DNA of 64,000 nucleotides from CAG-177 sp964587915 (lineage in GTDB: Bacteria; Bacillota; Clostridia; Oscillospirales; Acutalibacteraceae). Location of the stretch: assembly GCA_964587915.1 (NCBI GenBank), contig CAZPMK010000003.1, forward strand, positions 39,227 through 103,226, read 5' to 3'. A program made the translations under genes and the position numbers. The notes beneath the pieces were generated by a model. That model was given only the letters and a program-made list of their open reading frames with translations, searched no databases and was not told where the DNA came from. Below, one piece after another: positions 17,433 through 26,095 of the stretch (within the stretch, counting starts at the first letter, position 1; every line of letters starts with the position of its first letter).

Positions 17433-18824
17433 ATGGTATTTTCGGATTCTGTTTTCCTGTTTATATTTTTACCGCTGACACTCGCTGTCTACTATGCGGT
17501 TCCGTTTGCTTTCAAAAATGCGGTGTTGTTTCTCACCGGCTTGCTCTTTTATGCATGGGGTGAGCCGGTTTATGTTCTCATAATGATTCTTTCCACCGCA
17601 ATAGACTATTGTGCCGGCAGACTAATGCACCGTTACGACGACAAGCCCGCCGTTCGCAAGGCAACACTGCTTGTGTCCGTGATAATGAACCTTTCCTTGC
17701 TCGGAGTTTTCAAATACGGAACGTTCTTTGCTACGAGCGTAAATTCGGCTTTCGGCACGGCAATCCCCGATCTCGGCTTGCCTCTGCCAATAGGAATCAG
17801 CTTCTTTACATTCCAGTCGATGTCATATACGATTGACCTCTACCGCCGAAACATAAAGGTTCAAAAGAGCTTCATTGACTTTGCCGCATTCGTCACGATG
17901 TTCCCCCAGATAGTGGCAGGACCGATAGTACGTTATGAGGACGTATCGGCACAGCTTCAAAGCCGCAAAATTGATTTTGCCGATATCAGCGACGGCATCA
18001 CACGTTTTATTTGCGGTATGTGCAAAAAGGTGTTGATAGCAAATTCCGTCGGTGAGCTTTGGAGTAACGTCAAGGAGCTTGATTATCAAACTCTCCCCGC
18101 CGCAACGGCATGGCTCGGTATTGCGGCATTCACCTTGCAAATATATTTTGATTTTTCCGGCTACAGCGATATGGCAATAGGTCTCGGAAAAATGCTCGGC
18201 TTTGATTTTCCCGAAAACTTCAAATATCCTTATAACTCCAAAAGCGTCAGCGAATTTTGGCGCAGATGGCACATAACCCTCGGTGATTGGTTCAAGAGCT
18301 ATGTATATTTCCCGCTCGGCGGAAGCAGAGGTACGACTGCGGCAACCGTTCGCAACACTCTTATCGTTTGGCTTCTTACGGGACTTTGGCACGGAGCAAG
18401 TTGGAATTTTATAATTTGGGGACTGTATTACGGCGTACTCATAATATTTGAAAAGTTCGTGCTTAAAAAACCTCTCGAGCATATTCCGAGTGCCGTTCGG
18501 CATATACTCACCATGATTGCCGTTATCCTCGGATGGGTGATTTTTGAAATTTCCTCCCCCGCCTCAGAGCTTGACTTCATAAAAGCAATGCTCGGTTTCG
18601 GCGGCTTTGCGGATTCCTTCACGCTGAACGCACTGCACAACTACGCCGTAATTCTCGTCATCGCCGTCGCAGTTGCCACGGGTATTCCGCTCAAGCTGTG
18701 CAAAAAAATCCCCGAAAAGAAAGCGGATACCGTATCTCTTATCGGCGAAGCCGCCGGCATGACGGCGTGCATAGCCTGCTTGGTTGATTCGGGCTACAAC
18801 CCGTTCCTGTACTTTAATTTTTAA
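17433..18824 (+). CDS. MBOAT family membrane-bound O-acyltransferase (AlgI/DltB-like)
   Basis: A 463-residue polytopic protein with about 11 membrane helices. It carries the MBOAT hallmarks FWRRWHITLGDWFKSYVYF and LLTGLWHGASWNFIIWGLYY, whose histidine is the presumed catalytic residue. AlgI-type members move acyl (usually acetyl) groups across the membrane onto extracellular polysaccharide. Partner proteins DHHW and SGNH are encoded next to it. The polymer modified cannot be read from the sequence; peptidoglycan, teichoic acid or capsule are all possible. Confidence 0.92.
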   Translation: MVFSDSVFLFIFLPLTLAVYYAVPFAFKNAVLFLTGLLFYAWGEPVYVLIMILSTAIDYCAGRLMHRYDDKPAVRKATLLVSVIMNLSLLGVFKYGTFFATSVNSAFGTAIPDLGLPLPIGISFFTFQSMSYTIDLYRRNIKVQKSFIDFAAFVTMFPQIVAGPIVRYEDVSAQLQSRKIDFADISDGITRFICGMCKKVLIANSVGELWSNVKELDYQTLPAATAWLGIAAFTLQIYFDFSGYSDMAIGLGKMLGFDFPENFKYPYNSKSVSEFWRRWHITLGDWFKSYVYFPLGGSRGTTAATVRNTLIVWLLTGLWHGASWNFIIWGLYYGVLIIFEKFVLKKPLEHIPSAVRHILTMIAVILGWVIFEISSPASELDFIKAMLGFGGFADSFTLNALHNYAVILVIAVAVATGIPLKLCKKIPEKKADTVSLIGEAAGMTACIACLVDSGYNPFLYFNF

Positions 18825-18836
18825 GGAGGTGCCGGA

Positions 18837-19928
18837 ATGAAAACAAAGCTTATAAGAATTATTCTGTTTTTTCTCGTCATTTTGATTATTCCCGCCCTCA
18901 CGCTTTTCGGCGAAAAAGAAAGCATCAGCTACAACGAAAACCGAACTCTTGCCGAAATGCCGAGGCTGAGCTTTGACACATGGAAAAGCCGCAGCTTCAT
19001 GAACGGATTGAGCGATTTTTTCTCCGACCATTTTGTGTGCCGTGAAGGATTTATACGGCTGAAAAACAAGGCGGATAAACTCACGGGCAAAAATGAAATC
19101 AAGGGAGTTTTTGAGTTTAACGGCTCACTGATTCAGCTTTTCCGAAACGATAATCCCAAAATTACGGACAGAAACATACGAACCGTTAATTCCCTTGCAG
19201 AGAAAGTCGGAGATACGCCCGTATATTTTATCCCCGTTGCAACGGCTCAGGAAAAGTACAAATCGGACTTGCCGAGCTATCTTGACACGGACGATGAAAG
19301 CGAATATATCGAATACTGTTCCGAAAAGCTCGACGGTGTACGGCTTGTTGATATCAACGGTGCCGTGATGAACGAAGATTACGCTTTTTACCGTACCGAC
19401 CATCATTGGACTTCAAACGCCGCCTACGCCGCATATAAAGCCCTCGGTACAGAGCTTGGATATGAGCCTTTGGAGCTTAAAGGCGAAACGCTGAGAGACA
19501 ATTTCAAAGGTACTCTATATTCAAAAACCCTCGATGAAAGCATAGAAGCGGATGAAATAATCCGTTACGGCGGAGACTCCGATGCGGTTTTGACGGTGAA
19601 CGGAGAAAAGCGGCCTCTTTATTGCGATGAACGACTTGATGAAAAGGATAAATATCTCTATTTTCTCGGCGGAAATTACGGCGTCTGCACCGTTACAAAT
19701 TCTAAATCCGACGGCAAAATATTGATAATCAAGGACAGCTACGCAAATTGCCTCGTTCCCCTGCTCTCGAAGCATTTCGGTGAAATAACGCTTCTTGACA
19801 CAAGATACTGCTCGCAGGACGATATAAATTCGCTCGATTTCACGCAGTATGATAAAATCATGGTTCTGTTCAATGTCAGCGGATTTTCCGAGGAACGAAG
19901 TCTCTCGCTTTTGGATACTCTTCAATAA
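18837..19928 (+). CDS. DHHW family (AlgX/AlgJ-like) acyltransferase partner
   Basis: A 363-residue protein with an N-terminal membrane anchor (IILFFLVILIIPALTLF) and an SGNH-like extracellular domain containing YRTDHHWTSNAAY, the DHHW motif that names the family, and LIIKDSYANCLVPLL, the block with the likely serine nucleophile. AlgX/AlgJ homologues accept an acyl group from the MBOAT protein and transfer it to polysaccharide. A GGAGGTGCCGGA ribosome site overlaps the gap after MBOAT. Last gene of the cluster; the first copy of a duplicated terminator follows. Confidence 0.88.
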   Translation: MKTKLIRIILFFLVILIIPALTLFGEKESISYNENRTLAEMPRLSFDTWKSRSFMNGLSDFFSDHFVCREGFIRLKNKADKLTGKNEIKGVFEFNGSLIQLFRNDNPKITDRNIRTVNSLAEKVGDTPVYFIPVATAQEKYKSDLPSYLDTDDESEYIEYCSEKLDGVRLVDINGAVMNEDYAFYRTDHHWTSNAAYAAYKALGTELGYEPLELKGETLRDNFKGTLYSKTLDESIEADEIIRYGGDSDAVLTVNGEKRPLYCDERLDEKDKYLYFLGGNYGVCTVTNSKSDGKILIIKDSYANCLVPLLSKHFGEITLLDTRYCSQDDINSLDFTQYDKIMVLFNVSGFSEERSLSLLDTLQ

Positions 19929-19933
19929 TTGAC

Positions 19934-19966
19934 AACGCCCTGTCGAAACAAATCGGCAGGGCGTTT
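19934..19966. terminator. Terminator hairpin, left copy of a 33-bp direct repeat
   Basis: ACGCCCTGTCGA and TCGGCAGGGCGT form a 12-bp stem (one G-T pair) with an AACAAA loop. It lies between convergent DHHW and doc genes. The same 33 bases recur exactly at 20699-20731. Confidence 0.75.
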
Positions 19967-19974
19967 GATTGTAT

Positions 19975-20349
19975 TTAATTGTGTGAGCTGAGCCAAGCTG
20001 ACAATTTTTCCGCATTCATTGTTCCGTTGGCAAGGGACAAACCCACGTCTATCAGCTCTTTCTGTGTACACTCAATTTCAACTCCGTTTACCGCAAGAAA
20101 AACAAGCATTGTATGAACGCCGATTCTTTTATTGCCGTCAACAAACGGATGATTTGAAACGAGCGAGTATCCGAGCCGTGCGGCTTTTTGAATTAGTGCA
20201 GGATAAAGATCTTGCCCGCCAAATGTCTGAAACGGAGCTTCAAGAGCTGACTCTAAAAGTCCCATATCTCTTACACCATCCATACCGCCGGTCGCTTCAA
20301 TCAAAGAACTATGTACGGATATCACTTGCCCCACTGTAAGTCTTATCAT
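19975..20349 (-). CDS. doc: Doc/Fic family death-on-curing toxin
   Basis: A 124-residue protein with HPFVDGNKRIGVHTML (about residues 65-80), the Fic-fold core motif in its Doc variant. The family member studied best, P1 Doc, phosphorylates elongation factor Tu and stops translation. Its start overlaps the antitoxin stop by 4 bases (ATGA, 20346-20349), the usual order of antitoxin then toxin. The motif keeps the invariant His, Asp, Gly, Asn and Lys, so it should be active. The gene pair stands between two identical terminator hairpins and looks like a recent insertion. Confidence 0.92.
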   Translation of the reverse strand: MIRLTVGQVISVHSSLIEATGGMDGVRDMGLLESALEAPFQTFGGQDLYPALIQKAARLGYSLVSNHPFVDGNKRIGVHTMLVFLAVNGVEIECTQKELIDVGLSLANGTMNAEKLSAWLSSHN

Positions 20350-20588
20350 TTTGCAAGCTCCTTATATGCTTCAAAATTTTTGGCGATAAGTCTTTGTGAA
20401 ATGTCCGTAATATCTTCGTCTGCCGCCGTTTGTATCTTTTCTACTTCAGAAAATTCCAATACAACATATCGAGGAACATTATTTTTTAAGATGACGGCAG
20501 AGCCGTTTTGGTCAACAAGCCTTGCTACCTTAGAAAAATTCCGATTGGCTTCCGTGATTGAAACAAGCGTGTTTGTGTTTATTGTCAT
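20346..20588 (-). CDS. phd: Phd/YefM family antitoxin
   Basis: An 80-residue protein, MTINTNTLVSITEANRNFSK followed by VARLVDQNGSAVILKNNVPR, which is the Phd/YefM fold: an N-terminal DNA-binding dimer that represses its own promoter and a C-terminal tail that blocks the toxin. The ATG follows GGGAGGAAATTGT. It overlaps doc by 4 bases. A consensus promoter with an AT-rich near-palindrome (around 20621-20630) lies upstream and is a candidate operator, by analogy with characterised Phd systems. Confidence 0.92.
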   Translation of the reverse strand: MTINTNTLVSITEANRNFSKVARLVDQNGSAVILKNNVPRYVVLEFSEVEKIQTAADEDITDISQRLIAKNFEAYKELAK

Positions 20589-20612
20589 ACAATTTCCTCC
20601 CTTCTTGACTTT

Positions 20613-20641
20613 ATTATATACTAATTATAGGATAAATTCAA
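20613..20641 (-). promoter_or_regulatory. Promoter of the phd-doc module
   Basis: On the minus strand TTGAAT (20636-20641), 17-base spacer, TATAAT (20613-20618). A second TATAAT lies in the spacer region. The CTAATTATAG near-palindrome within it may bind Phd. Confidence 0.7.
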
Positions 20642-20698
20642 CCTATTTCAAAAAATTCTTCATTTATATCAAAGAAAATCAACACATCAAAACAATTG

Positions 20699-20731
20699 AA
20701 CGCCCTGTCGAAACAAATCGGCAGGGCGTTT
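20699..20731. terminator. Terminator hairpin, right copy of a 33-bp direct repeat
   Basis: Exact duplicate of 19934-19966. Here it lies between the phd promoter region and the end of tgt, and is followed on the plus strand by a longer T run. Confidence 0.75.
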
Positions 20732-20754
20732 TTGAGCAATCAGCTATCGTTTTA

Positions 20755-21885
20755 TTAAATTCTTGTATCGAGCAAATCGACATATTTCTCTCGAAATTCA
20801 CCGAAGGTGCCGTTATCGAGGCTGTCTCTTATCCGCTTCATGAGGGTGTTGTAGAAATAAAGATTATGAATAACACAAAGTCTCATTGCAAGCATTTCCT
20901 TAGCCTTGAACAGGTGGCGGATATATGCCTTTGAAAAGCGGCGGCAGGTGGGACAATCACATTCGGGGTCAATGGGAAGCGGGTCATGCTCGTACTTACG
21001 GTTGTTGAGATTTATTATTCCCTTTTGTGTAAAAAGATGTCCGTGTCTTGCGTTGCGGCTCGGCATTACGCAGTCAAACAAATCAACGCCGCGATAGACC
21101 GCTTCAATGATATTTCCGGGTGTGCCCACGCCCATGAGGTAACGGATTTTGTTCGCGGGAGCATACGGCTCGACCGCCGAGATAATTCGGTACATATCCT
21201 CTTTCGGCTCGCCAACCGCAAGTCCGCCTATGGCATAGCCGTCAAGGTCAAGTGCCGCTATCTGCTTCATATGCTCGATTCGCAAATCATCAAAGGTACA
21301 GCCTTGATTTATTCCGAAAAGAAGCTGGTGCGGATTTATTGTATCGGGCAGAGAATTGAGCCTTTCCATTTCCGCCTTACAGCGTTCAAGCCAGCGAACG
21401 GTTCTCTCGCAGGAGCTTTTGGAATATTCGTATTCTGCGGGATTTTCAACGCATTCGTCAAACGCCATTGCAATGGTAGAACCGAGATTCGACTGTATTC
21501 TCATGCTTTCCTCGGGTCCCATGAATATATGTCTGCCGTCAACATGGGATTGGAAATACACGCCCTCCTCCTTGATTTTTCTCAAAGAGGCAAGCGAAAA
21601 GACCTGAAATCCGCCGCTGTCGGTCAAAATAGGACCGTTCCATGAAGAAAATTTATGCAGACCTCCAAGCTCCCGAACAAGCTCATCACCGGGTCTTACA
21701 TGAAGATGATAGGTGTTTGAAAGCATCACCTGACAGCCTATTTCTTCAAGGTCTGCCGCCGAAAGAGCACCTTTTATCGCTCCGCAGGTAGCAACATTCA
21801 TAAAAGCGGGAGTTTGTACCGTTCCGTGAACCGTTATAAATTCGCCCCGCCTTGCGTTTCCTTCTTTTTTTATCAGCTTATACAT
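20755..21885 (-). CDS. tgt: Queuine tRNA-ribosyltransferase (tRNA-guanine transglycosylase)
   Basis: A 376-residue enzyme that exchanges guanine-34 of GUN-anticodon tRNAs for the queuosine precursor. Seen: TPAFMNVATCGAIKGAL near the N-terminus, LTDSGGFQVFSLASLRKI with the active-site Asp-Ser-Gly-Gly-Phe-Gln, GGLAVGEP in the middle, and the zinc site CDCPTCRRFSKAYIRHLF near the end with a later Cys/His pair. Length is typical of bacterial Tgt. No other queuosine genes are near. It has its own promoter. Confidence 0.96.
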   Translation of the reverse strand: MYKLIKKEGNARRGEFITVHGTVQTPAFMNVATCGAIKGALSAADLEEIGCQVMLSNTYHLHVRPGDELVRELGGLHKFSSWNGPILTDSGGFQVFSLASLRKIKEEGVYFQSHVDGRHIFMGPEESMRIQSNLGSTIAMAFDECVENPAEYEYSKSSCERTVRWLERCKAEMERLNSLPDTINPHQLLFGINQGCTFDDLRIEHMKQIAALDLDGYAIGGLAVGEPKEDMYRIISAVEPYAPANKIRYLMGVGTPGNIIEAVYRGVDLFDCVMPSRNARHGHLFTQKGIINLNNRKYEHDPLPIDPECDCPTCRRFSKAYIRHLFKAKEMLAMRLCVIHNLYFYNTLMKRIRDSLDNGTFGEFREKYVDLLDTRI

Positions 21886-21931
21886 ACCGTTACTCCGAAT
21901 TTATTATTCATCATGCAAATGCATTTTTATT

Positions 21932-21960
21932 ATTGTATCACATACGGCACGATAAAGCAA
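21932..21960 (-). promoter_or_regulatory. Promoter for tgt
   Basis: On the minus strand TTGCTT (21955-21960), 17-base spacer, TACAAT (21932-21937), about 45 bases before the tgt start. Confidence 0.55.
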
Positions 21961-21979
21961 ACGGAATTTTATTTTTACC

Positions 21980-22008
21980 TTGAAAAATCACACGACATAT
22001 GCAATAAT
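21980..22008 (+). promoter_or_regulatory. Possible weak promoter for the HAD gene
   Basis: TTGAAA (21980-21985), 17-base spacer, AATAAT (22003-22008). The -10 box is poor; offered because the gene needs a rightward promoter here. Confidence 0.4.
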
Positions 22009-22035
22009 TAAATCAGTAAAATAACGGAGGCTGAA

Positions 22036-22719
22036 ATGATCAAGGTAATTCTATGGGATATCGACGGCACGCTTCTCAACTTTCTTGCCGCAGAAAAAAA
22101 CGCCATTCGCTCCTGCTTTGAAAAATTCGGGTTGGGCGAATGCACTGACGAAATGATTGAGAATTATTCTCAAATAAACAAAAAATATTGGAAAAGACTC
22201 GAAAACGGAGAAATCGAAAAGCCTGCGGTGCTTCGAGGTCGTTTCGAGGAATTTTTCGCATTGCAGGGAATAGAATTTGATGATATCGACGCCCTCAATG
22301 CCGAATATCAACAACGCCTCGGAGATACGATTGTTTACTGCGACAATTCCTTTGAGCTTATCGGCTCTTTGAAAAATCGGGTAAAGCAATATGCCGTTAC
22401 AAACGGTACCTTTGCGGCACAGAGCAGAAAGCTGAAGCTGTCGGGCTTCGGTGAGCTTCTTGACGGTGTTTTTATTTCGGACAGCGTCGGTTTTGAAAAG
22501 CCGAGAAAAGAATTTTTCGATGCCGTTTTCGGTGAAATCGGGCACTATTCTCCCGATGAGGTTTTGATAGTCGGTGATTCTCTTAACAGCGACATGAGAG
22601 GCGGTGCAAACATCGGGATTCAATGCTGCTGGTATAATCCCTGCCGTGACGAGCGCCCCAACGAATTGAAAATCGACTATGAAATAACAGACTTAAATCA
22701 AGTCAAGAATATTATATAA
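22036..22719 (+). CDS. YjjG-type HAD family noncanonical nucleotide phosphatase
   Basis: A 227-residue haloacid dehalogenase-like hydrolase. Motif I is ILWDIDGTLLNF with the nucleophilic Asp, motif II VTNGT, motif III DSVGFEKPRKEFFD and motif IV IVGDSLNSDMRGG. The helical cap between them and the GFEKPRKEFF pattern match YjjG, a 5'-nucleotidase acting on noncanonical pyrimidine nucleotides in E. coli. Substrate specificity is inferred. Start ATG has GGAGG. Stands alone between the divergent tgt gene and the convergent FAD gene. Confidence 0.85.
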   Translation: MIKVILWDIDGTLLNFLAAEKNAIRSCFEKFGLGECTDEMIENYSQINKKYWKRLENGEIEKPAVLRGRFEEFFALQGIEFDDIDALNAEYQQRLGDTIVYCDNSFELIGSLKNRVKQYAVTNGTFAAQSRKLKLSGFGELLDGVFISDSVGFEKPRKEFFDAVFGEIGHYSPDEVLIVGDSLNSDMRGGANIGIQCCWYNPCRDERPNELKIDYEITDLNQVKNII

Positions 22720-22725
22720 CACAAA

Positions 22726-22759
22726 CGGCTGTATCTCCCAAGTTCGGAGCATACAGCCG
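22726..22759. terminator. Bidirectional terminator between convergent genes
   Basis: CGGCTGTAT and ATACAGCCG form a perfect 9-bp stem, with further pairing CTCC/GGAG in the loop, followed by TTCTTATTT. Confidence 0.7.
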
Positions 22760-22767
22760 ATTCTTAT

Positions 22768-24372
22768 TTACCATTCGTCCCTTTCGTCCTCTAAAACGGC
22801 GTGGGCACAGCGGATTCCGTCAACGGCGGCAGACACTATTCCTCCCGCATAACCCGCACCCTCACCGCAGGGATAAAGCCTGCGAATATTCGATTGGTAA
22901 AGCTCGTCACGCAGGATTCTGACCGGAGCGGAGCTTCTTGTTTCCGGAGCGGTAAGCACGCCGTCGGGCATGGCAAAACCCTTGAGACTTTTATCCATTT
23001 TTACTATCGCCTGAGCCATTGTATCGGTGACCCTTTTGGGCAGAACCTTGCGTATATCGGAGGGGGTTACTCCCGTTGCACAGGTTGGCTTTACAAAGGA
23101 CAGCTTCTTTGACGGCGTATCATTGAGAAAATCACCGATGGTCTGACACGGAGCACTGTAATCGCCGCCGCCCAAATTGAAGGCGGTGCTTTCTATTTTT
23201 CTTTGAAGCTCGATTCCCGCCAAGGGATGATCGCTTCCGAAATTCTCGGGTTCAATGCCGACAAGCAACGCCGAATTTGAGTTTTCGCCGTCTCTTGCAT
23301 ATTCACTCATGCCGTTTACCACAACATGACCCTCCTCGGAAGCTGCCGCAACGACCGTTCCGCCGGGACACATACAGAAAGTATACGCTCCCCTGCCGTG
23401 TTCGGGATGGCAAGCGAGCTTATAATCAGCCGCACCGAGAGCTGGATTGCCTGCAAAAGAGCCGTACTGTGCCTTGTCTATCAGCTCTCTCGGATGTTCA
23501 ATGCGAACGCCGACGGAAAAAGGCTTTTGAATCATGGTTACGCCCTTTTCGTAGAGCATTGTGACCGTATCTCTTGCGGAATGACCGATACAAAGGAGAA
23601 GCGTATCGGTTTCGATATCCTCGGTTTTGCCGTCCTTTTCAACGGTAACGCCCTGAACAACGCCGTTTGCAACGATGATATCGGTAAGGCGTGAATTGAA
23701 GCGGACTTCGCCGCCAAGAGAAATTATTTCTTCACGGAAGGACTTGACGACCGCACCGAGCTTATCCGTTCCGATATGAGGTCTGGAAGAATAGCCGATT
23801 TCCTCGGGAGCACCGTGGGCAATAAGTTCATCGACCACCTTTTTACACAGCGGATCTTTAATTCCCGTAGTCAGCTTGCCGTCGGAAAACGTACCTGCAC
23901 CGCCCTCGCCGAATTGCACGTTACTCTGCGTATCAAGCAAGCGTTTTGACCAAAAGGTATTGACCTTTTGAGTGCGGATCTCAACGGCATCGCCTCTTTC
24001 GAGAACAACGGGTTTAAGTCCCGCCCTTGCAAGAATGAGAGCGGCAAAAAAGCCGGCAGGACCGAAGCCTGCAATAACGGGACGCAGAGTGCTTTTACGC
24101 TTCACCTCGGGCATGACATATTTATATTCACTATACGCCTCAACTCTCGGATTTTTTGAATGAGCAATAACGGCGGATTCGTCACCGTCCACCTCGGCAC
24201 ATACATTATACACAAAGAAAATATTATCTTTTTTTCGAGAATCAACGGCCTTTTTGAGTACGGAAAGAGAGGTTATTCTGTTCTCACCGCAACGCAAAGC
24301 CTTTGCCGCCGCCGCACGAAGGTCACCCTCGGCACTGTCAAGCGGTAATTTTATTTCGCTGATTTTAATCAT
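22768..24372 (-). CDS. FAD-dependent dehydrogenase of the COG2509 type
   Basis: A 534-residue flavoprotein. An N-terminal domain of about 95 residues precedes the FAD motif VIAGFGPAGFFAALILARAG. Further features are FGEGGAGTFSDGKLTTG, LLLCIGHSARDTV and the C-terminal PCGEGAGYAGGIVSAAVDGI. This combination defines a widespread anaerobe family of uncharacterised FAD-dependent dehydrogenases (COG2509). No substrate is known. It is 1 base from the next gene upstream, another FAD protein, and both likely share one transcript. Confidence 0.82.
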   Translation of the reverse strand: MIKISEIKLPLDSAEGDLRAAAAKALRCGENRITSLSVLKKAVDSRKKDNIFFVYNVCAEVDGDESAVIAHSKNPRVEAYSEYKYVMPEVKRKSTLRPVIAGFGPAGFFAALILARAGLKPVVLERGDAVEIRTQKVNTFWSKRLLDTQSNVQFGEGGAGTFSDGKLTTGIKDPLCKKVVDELIAHGAPEEIGYSSRPHIGTDKLGAVVKSFREEIISLGGEVRFNSRLTDIIVANGVVQGVTVEKDGKTEDIETDTLLLCIGHSARDTVTMLYEKGVTMIQKPFSVGVRIEHPRELIDKAQYGSFAGNPALGAADYKLACHPEHGRGAYTFCMCPGGTVVAAASEEGHVVVNGMSEYARDGENSNSALLVGIEPENFGSDHPLAGIELQRKIESTAFNLGGGDYSAPCQTIGDFLNDTPSKKLSFVKPTCATGVTPSDIRKVLPKRVTDTMAQAIVKMDKSLKGFAMPDGVLTAPETRSSAPVRILRDELYQSNIRRLYPCGEGAGYAGGIVSAAVDGIRCAHAVLEDERDEW

Positions 24373-24373
24373 T

Positions 24374-25588
24374 TTAATTATCTCCCGATATCATTTCGCC
24401 GGCAAGCAAGCCCGAAGCCCACGCCCATTGCAGGTTAAAGCCTCCGCAGCCGCCGTGAACATCAATAATCTCACCTGCAAACCAAAGGTGCTTTACAAGC
24501 CTTGATTCCATCGTTTTGCCGTCTATTTCGCTTATCTCAACGCCGCCGCTCGTAACCTGAGAGTCGGAGAATCCCTTTGTTCCCGATATTTCAAGTGTAA
24601 AGTTTTTCACTTTACGAGCTATGGCGATGCATTCGTTGTCGCTTAAAGTTTGTATTGTCCTGTCACTTTTGTAAAGTCCGCAGACTTTACACATTTGTAT
24701 GCCGAGAGACTTCGGAAGAATACCCGTCAAAAGGTCATCGAGCGGTCTGTTCGGCTTGATATTTCTTAAATCTTTGATATATTCGTTCAGTTTGTCAAAG
24801 GTCATCTCGGGCAGAAAGTCTATAGATGTAAAGGCTTTTTGCTTGTCGCATATTGACGCTGCAAGCTCCATAGCCGCTATGCCCGATATTCCGCTGTCGG
24901 TGAACAGTATTTCACCTTGTGAGCTTGCCGTTTTGTCGCCGCATTTTATTTCGATTTTAACGCCGCCGGCTCTTATTCCTTTGAGCGGTTTGATTGCGTT
25001 TTTATCTGCCGCAACAAGCGGGACAAGTGCGGGCTTCAGCTCTGTTACACGATGTCCGAGCTTTTTGGCAAGCATATATCCCGTGCCGTCCGAGCCTTGA
25101 GACGGCGATGATTTACCCCCACAGGCTATGATGATGCCGTCGGCAAAATATTCATCGTTCACGGTAAAGCCGTTCTTGCTTTTTATATCGGTAACGGGTG
25201 TATTGCAAATCATTTCTATTCCGAGCTTTTCGGCTTCAAGTCTCAGAGCATCAAGGACCGAGGAAGCCGCATTGCTCCGAGGATAAACTCTGCCCTCCGA
25301 ATCGGCACGGCACAAAAGCCCGAGCGAAGCGAAGAATTTTATCACCGTATCGGGGCTGTATTTTTGCAATGCGTAAAGAGCAAAAACACGGTTTTTATAT
25401 TCGTGAGAAAGTGCGTTTGCGTTTGTTAAATTGCATCTTCCGTTACCCGTTGCAAGCAGTTTTTTTCCCACTCTCGGCATTTTTTCAATTATGGCAATTC
25501 TCGCTTGCGTATGAAGTCTTTTTGCATTTATTGCGGCAACAAGTCCCGAAGCACAGCCGCCGACGATAATCAGGTCATATTTTTTCAT
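24374..25588 (-). CDS. HI0933/YhiN-like NAD(P)/FAD-dependent oxidoreductase
   Basis: A 404-residue flavoprotein. It shows DLIIVGGCASGLVAAINAKR, GNGRCNLTNAN, CGGKSSPSQGSDGTGY and the C-terminal HLWFAGEIIDVHGGCGGFNL, the signature set of the HI0933 family (COG2081). Function is not established; some relatives are called aminoacetone oxidase on thin grounds. It lies between a ProX-type deacylase and the COG2509 flavoprotein with gaps of 5 and 1 bases, so it belongs to a leftward operon. Confidence 0.87.
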   Translation of the reverse strand: MKKYDLIIVGGCASGLVAAINAKRLHTQARIAIIEKMPRVGKKLLATGNGRCNLTNANALSHEYKNRVFALYALQKYSPDTVIKFFASLGLLCRADSEGRVYPRSNAASSVLDALRLEAEKLGIEMICNTPVTDIKSKNGFTVNDEYFADGIIIACGGKSSPSQGSDGTGYMLAKKLGHRVTELKPALVPLVAADKNAIKPLKGIRAGGVKIEIKCGDKTASSQGEILFTDSGISGIAAMELAASICDKQKAFTSIDFLPEMTFDKLNEYIKDLRNIKPNRPLDDLLTGILPKSLGIQMCKVCGLYKSDRTIQTLSDNECIAIARKVKNFTLEISGTKGFSDSQVTSGGVEISEIDGKTMESRLVKHLWFAGEIIDVHGGCGGFNLQWAWASGLLAGEMISGDN

Positions 25589-25593
25589 GTATT

Positions 25594-26091
25594 CTAAACC
25601 TCCGTTATTATCGGCGTTACTCCGAGAAGCGGGAGAAATTTCTCAAAAACATCCGCTGTTTTGATTTTGAGAGTTGCGGTATTGTCGCACGGATGGCAAC
25701 AAAAATACTCATTATCGAGCAAATCCGAATCAACGGCAAGGTGTACTCTGTGCGATTTATCAAATATCAATCCCGTTATGCTCAATGAGCCGGGGGCTGT
25801 TTTCAGCAATTGCATCATCATCTCGCCGTCAGCAAAGGAAAGCCTTGATTTTCCGAGCCTTTTGGAGATTACTTTTGTAACAAACGGCTTTTCACCCTGC
25901 ATTGCAAGCAAAATATATTCACTTTTATTACTCGGACACAAAAGCAAATTTTTGCAAATCGGTGCATTCGTTATTTTTTCGATTTCGGCACATTGCTCTA
26001 TCGTAAAAGACGGTTCATGCTCGAACAGCTCATATGCGATTTCGGCATCGTCAAGGAAACGAAGCACCTGTTTTTTTATATCATCACTCAT
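25594..26091 (-). CDS. YbaK/ProX-type aminoacyl-tRNA deacylase
   Basis: A 165-residue stand-alone editing domain. It shows YELFEHEPSFTIEQCAEIEK, APICKNLLLCPSNK (with the conserved Lys) and SLSITGLIFDKSHRVHLAVD, matching the ProX/PrdX subgroup that clears mischarged Ala-tRNA-Pro. I start it at the ATG at 26091; GGGTGAAAAA precedes it, and the previous gene ends five bases upstream, so the longer frame is not credible. Part of the leftward lipoprotein-deacylase-flavoprotein operon. Confidence 0.85.
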   Translation of the reverse strand: MSDDIKKQVLRFLDDAEIAYELFEHEPSFTIEQCAEIEKITNAPICKNLLLCPSNKSEYILLAMQGEKPFVTKVISKRLGKSRLSFADGEMMMQLLKTAPGSLSITGLIFDKSHRVHLAVDSDLLDNEYFCCHPCDNTATLKIKTADVFEKFLPLLGVTPIITEV

Positions 26092-26095
26092 TTTT

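Noticed and set aside
21886..22035. Possible preQ1 riboswitch before tgt.
   Set aside because: No aptamer-like pseudoknot sequence could be recognised; only promoter-like boxes are seen.
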